A stretch of DNA of 64,000 bases from JBAYDV01 sp041672845 (GTDB taxonomy: Bacteria; Bacteroidota; Bacteroidia; Bacteroidales; UBA932): assembly GCA_041672845.1 (NCBI GenBank), contig JBAYYV010000003.1, forward strand, positions 186,001-250,000, in the 5' to 3' direction. Both the position numbers and the translations under genes were made by a program. This document shows positions 61,186 through 64,000 of this stretch, in pieces. The notes beneath the pieces were generated by a model, which was not told where the DNA came from, searched no databases, and worked only from the letters and a program-made list of their open reading frames with translations. Each line of letters starts with the position of its first letter. Position 1 is the stretch's first letter.

Positions 61186-64000
61186 ATGTCAATGTTCAGA
61201 AATATAAATAATGTAGCGAAATACGAGAGTCGTATTTTGAAACGTTCTTGGTTTTTTAAGTTGTTTGCGGGGCTTGCTTTATTTATGCTCTTTGTGATTT
61301 TTTTGAGTATGTTTCTTACGCCTTTTGGTATTCAATCCTGGATGTTAAAGGCAGTTCCTTCTAATATTCCATATTTCATGATATTGTTTTTGAATATGAT
61401 ACAAGCTGTTATAGCTATTTTCTTATCATCTGAATTTCTTAAAAGGGATAAAAAATTAGATACTTCTGAGGTTTTTTATGTTAGTCCTCTTTCAAATGCT
61501 GAGTATGTAATAGGTAAGATATATGGGAATATTAGAGTATTCTTTTTTTTAAATGTATTGATAATCGGGCTTTCAGTAGTATTATCTACTGTTTCTAGTG
61601 GAGTAACAATAGATATAGCATCATATTTTCTATATTTCTTACTTATCACTTTACCTACATTGATTTTTATATTAGGTCTATCAGCATTTATGATGTTGTT
61701 ACTTAAAAATCAAGCTCTTACATTTGTTGTATTATTAGCCTATGTTTTCGTTACCATGTTTTATTTACAAAACAAATGTTTTTATTTGTTTGATTACATG
61801 GCTTACAAATTACCGCTTTTTAAATCGGGGATGATAGGTTTTACTAATCTATTTCAAATATTATTGCAGAGATCCATTTATGTGTTATTAGGTCTTGCTT
61901 TTATTGATTTTACCATCGTTATGTTTGGTCGTTTAGCAAATGCTCGTCATTCTAAATATCCATGGTTAATTCTTGCTTTTATCTGTTTAATTTTAGCTAT
62001 AGGTAGTAGTGTTAGATACTTACAAATAGAAAAAAATCCTTCGAAAATTCGTAAGATTTATACAAGCATTAATAATAATTATGTAGGTAAAAATTACATG
62101 CGGATAAATGATTATCAAATAGGAGTTAAAAAACAAGGAAAGAATATATTGGTGACAGCTAATATTCAAGGTATGGTAAATAAGAATGGTGATAATTTAA
62201 TTTTTAATTTAAATCCTGGTCTGAAAGTAGATAATATTTCTTTGTCTGGTGACAATGGAAAAAAAGTAGAGGAAAATCTAAAATTCTCAAGGGATGAACA
62301 AATTTTAGCGGTTACACTTCCAAAAGAATATCTAGCTAATCAAGAAATTATGATTAAAATCACCTATTCTGGGATAATTAATGACATGTATTCTTATTTA
62401 GATGTAGCTGAAAAGAGTGTTATTAAAGAGTCTAGAGAAAATTTTGTAGCTATTCCTAAAAAATATGCTTTTCAAGAAAATAATTTCATGTTGTTTATTC
62501 CTGAAATAGCGTGGTATCCACAAGCTGGTACCGGTTTTTCTAATACTGATCCTCAATGGCGCAAGAAGTTTTTCTGTGATTATTCTTTGGATGTAGATTT
62601 GTCTGATGCTACTAATTCTTGTCAATTAGTAGCAATATCTCAGGGTGTAGCTACTGATTCTTTAGGTGTTTATCATTTTCATAGTGAAGAACCTATGACT
62701 GGTATTAGTTTGGTGATAGGAGATTATATAGGTAAGAGTATTAATGTGGATTCTGTAAAGTATTCATATTATTATACCGGTGAGGATAAAGTTTTAACCC
62801 AATGTGTTCCTTTTCTTAATGATACTATTGGTGGTGTTATTAGGAACACATTAGCAGATATTGAAAGAGAAAATAATTTATCTTTTTCTTTTAAACGTCT
62901 TTCTATAGTAGAAGTTCCTGCTCAGTTTTCATATTATACTCATTCTTGGAAAGTTGGTCAAAACTGTCATCAGCCTGGTATGATTTTAATTCCTGAAAAG
63001 GCTTGTTCTATGGATATGGATATTTCTCAATGGGCTAAACGTATAAAAAGATGGGGAGATGGTAGCAATTCTGGTATAATGACTGATACTTTGGCTAATA
63101 TTAAGGCTGTAGAAAGGAAATTAAAAATCTTTCGTAATCTGACTGTTAGACAGAATGATGCAAATATTAGTATTAATTTCGGTTCCAATGGATCTAAGAT
63201 AAAAATGAAAGATAATGCTTATTTTTTCTTTCCTCAGTTATATGATTTTAAATATAACTTATTTTCTGATGATTGGTCAATTATAAACAAAGCTTGTGAA
63301 CTTTATTTACAGAATAATACTGCTACTAATTCATGGATACGTAGGATAAATGGTATTTCCTTTAATGAAAAGGTTAATATAGCTCTTAAGCATAAGCGAT
63401 TTAGTGAAGTATTAGGAGATACTACATATTTGGATATTAATAATCAATTGTTAAAACTGAAACTTCAAACATTATTGGCGTCAGCCGAAGCCAAAATGGG
63501 ACAAAAGGTCGTTAAAGATACTATGCGATTCTTATTGGATAAGCATAGATTTAAAGATTATTCTTTCTTAGATATGTTGTCTTCTATAGATAAAATAGCT
63601 GGTACGGATACTAAGGGCGATTTTAAGAAATGGGATGAAATATCTCCAATGCCATATTATTATATTCCTAATCCTTATGTGATTAGAACTAACGGTGATG
63701 ATGGGGAACATTTTATAATACAACAGAAAATTTCAAATATTTCTGATGTTCTAGGTTATGTTAGGATTATTTATAAGATTCAATCTGAAGATTCAGATGA
63801 TGATCGATTAAATCAAACTATTGCTATCAAGCCCCATCAAACTCTTTTAGTCCAATCTGTTTGGATAGATTCTCCTCTTTATGTTTCTATTGATACTGGT
63901 ATTTCTGAAAATTTGCCTTCTATTATTTCTAATCATATTAAAGATATGGAAAGGAGGGATGGTGACTGTAAAGAAATCAATGAGATTAAAAATATATCTT
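61186..64000 (+). CDS. ABC-2 permease fused to M1 peptidase-like domain (3' end outside window)
   Basis: The frame is open from ATG at 61186 to the window edge, 938 codons, with no stop. The first 250 residues form an ABC-2 permease with about six membrane helices, starting NNVAKYESRILKRSWFFKLF and containing SEFLKRDKKLDTSEVFYVSPLS. A membrane segment near 265-280 is followed by a long extracytoplasmic part that resembles the M1 aminopeptidase-like domain of Bacteroidota permeases, with RLSIVEVPAQFSYY and MILIPEKA. No HExxH zinc site is seen, so the peptidase-like part is probably inactive or truncated. It pairs with the ATPase at 60269. The C-terminus is not in the window. Confidence 0.85.
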   Translation, partial: MSMFRNINNVAKYESRILKRSWFFKLFAGLALFMLFVIFLSMFLTPFGIQSWMLKAVPSNIPYFMILFLNMIQAVIAIFLSSEFLKRDKKLDTSEVFYVSPLSNAEYVIGKIYGNIRVFFFLNVLIIGLSVVLSTVSSGVTIDIASYFLYFLLITLPTLIFILGLSAFMMLLLKNQALTFVVLLAYVFVTMFYLQNKCFYLFDYMAYKLPLFKSGMIGFTNLFQILLQRSIYVLLGLAFIDFTIVMFGRLANARHSKYPWLILAFICLILAIGSSVRYLQIEKNPSKIRKIYTSINNNYVGKNYMRINDYQIGVKKQGKNILVTANIQGMVNKNGDNLIFNLNPGLKVDNISLSGDNGKKVEENLKFSRDEQILAVTLPKEYLANQEIMIKITYSGIINDMYSYLDVAEKSVIKESRENFVAIPKKYAFQENNFMLFIPEIAWYPQAGTGFSNTDPQWRKKFFCDYSLDVDLSDATNSCQLVAISQGVATDSLGVYHFHSEEPMTGISLVIGDYIGKSINVDSVKYSYYYTGEDKVLTQCVPFLNDTIGGVIRNTLADIERENNLSFSFKRLSIVEVPAQFSYYTHSWKVGQNCHQPGMILIPEKACSMDMDISQWAKRIKRWGDGSNSGIMTDTLANIKAVERKLKIFRNLTVRQNDANISINFGSNGSKIKMKDNAYFFFPQLYDFKYNLFSDDWSIINKACELYLQNNTATNSWIRRINGISFNEKVNIALKHKRFSEVLGDTTYLDINNQLLKLKLQTLLASAEAKMGQKVVKDTMRFLLDKHRFKDYSFLDMLSSIDKIAGTDTKGDFKKWDEISPMPYYYIPNPYVIRTNGDDGEHFIIQQKISNISDVLGYVRIIYKIQSEDSDDDRLNQTIAIKPHQTLLVQSVWIDSPLYVSIDTGISENLPSIISNHIKDMERRDGDCKEINEIKNIS

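Overview
The window looks like a chromosomal segment of an AT-rich member of the Bacteroidota, most likely Bacteroidales. The evidence is promoter elements of the TAnnTTTG type at -7, starts without clear Shine-Dalgarno sequences, a TonB-dependent receptor with a carboxypeptidase-like N-terminal domain, a DUF4301 protein, a periplasmic S9 dipeptidyl peptidase and histidine kinases with periplasmic TPR-like domains. All identifications rest on reading the sequence and on recalled family features; no database search was run.

Region 1 (1-26836) is a long, almost wholly plus-strand surface polysaccharide locus that begins upstream of the window. It carries pseudaminic acid synthase (pseI), a Wzy-like polymerase and two flippases. 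It has bacillosamine-type sugar enzymes (PglC-, PglD- and PglE-like), dTDP-glucose chemistry (rfbA, rfbB) feeding a 4-amino-sugar aminotransferase, an ATP-grasp ligase, and a MaoC/CitE-like acyl-CoA pair. Embedded in it (2242-10883) is a small acyl-assembly cassette of three acyl carrier proteins, three ketoreductase-like SDRs, an AMP-forming ligase and a KAS III-like condensing enzyme. It probably makes a short hydroxyacyl group for decorating an amino sugar.

Region 2 (26837-41767) is mixed: a Fic protein with an AbiEi-like N-terminus, a TonB-dependent receptor, a YbjQ-family protein, a tandem repeat array of about 71 bp units, an AsmA-like protein, DUF4301, a BASS-type transporter, a DEAD-box helicase, a DPP IV-like peptidase and an EamA transporter. 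The gap after region 1 holds a relic of the 3' end of rfbB.

Region 3 (41768-52565) is a second glycan locus. Its aminotransferase, ATP-grasp ligase and flippase are close paralogues of those in region 1. A further ATP-grasp enzyme, an epimerase-like SDR, a GT4 glycosyltransferase, a fourth flippase, an acetyltransferase and a methyltransferase follow. It has no rfbA or rfbB of its own and probably depends on those in region 1.

Region 4 (52581-64000) contains a three-domain protein (DNA glycosylase-like, SAM methyltransferase, DUF2284), two paralogous orphan histidine kinases with a relic of a third between them, a family 4 uracil-DNA glycosylase, a membrane protein, an ABC ATPase and a large ABC permease that runs off the right edge.
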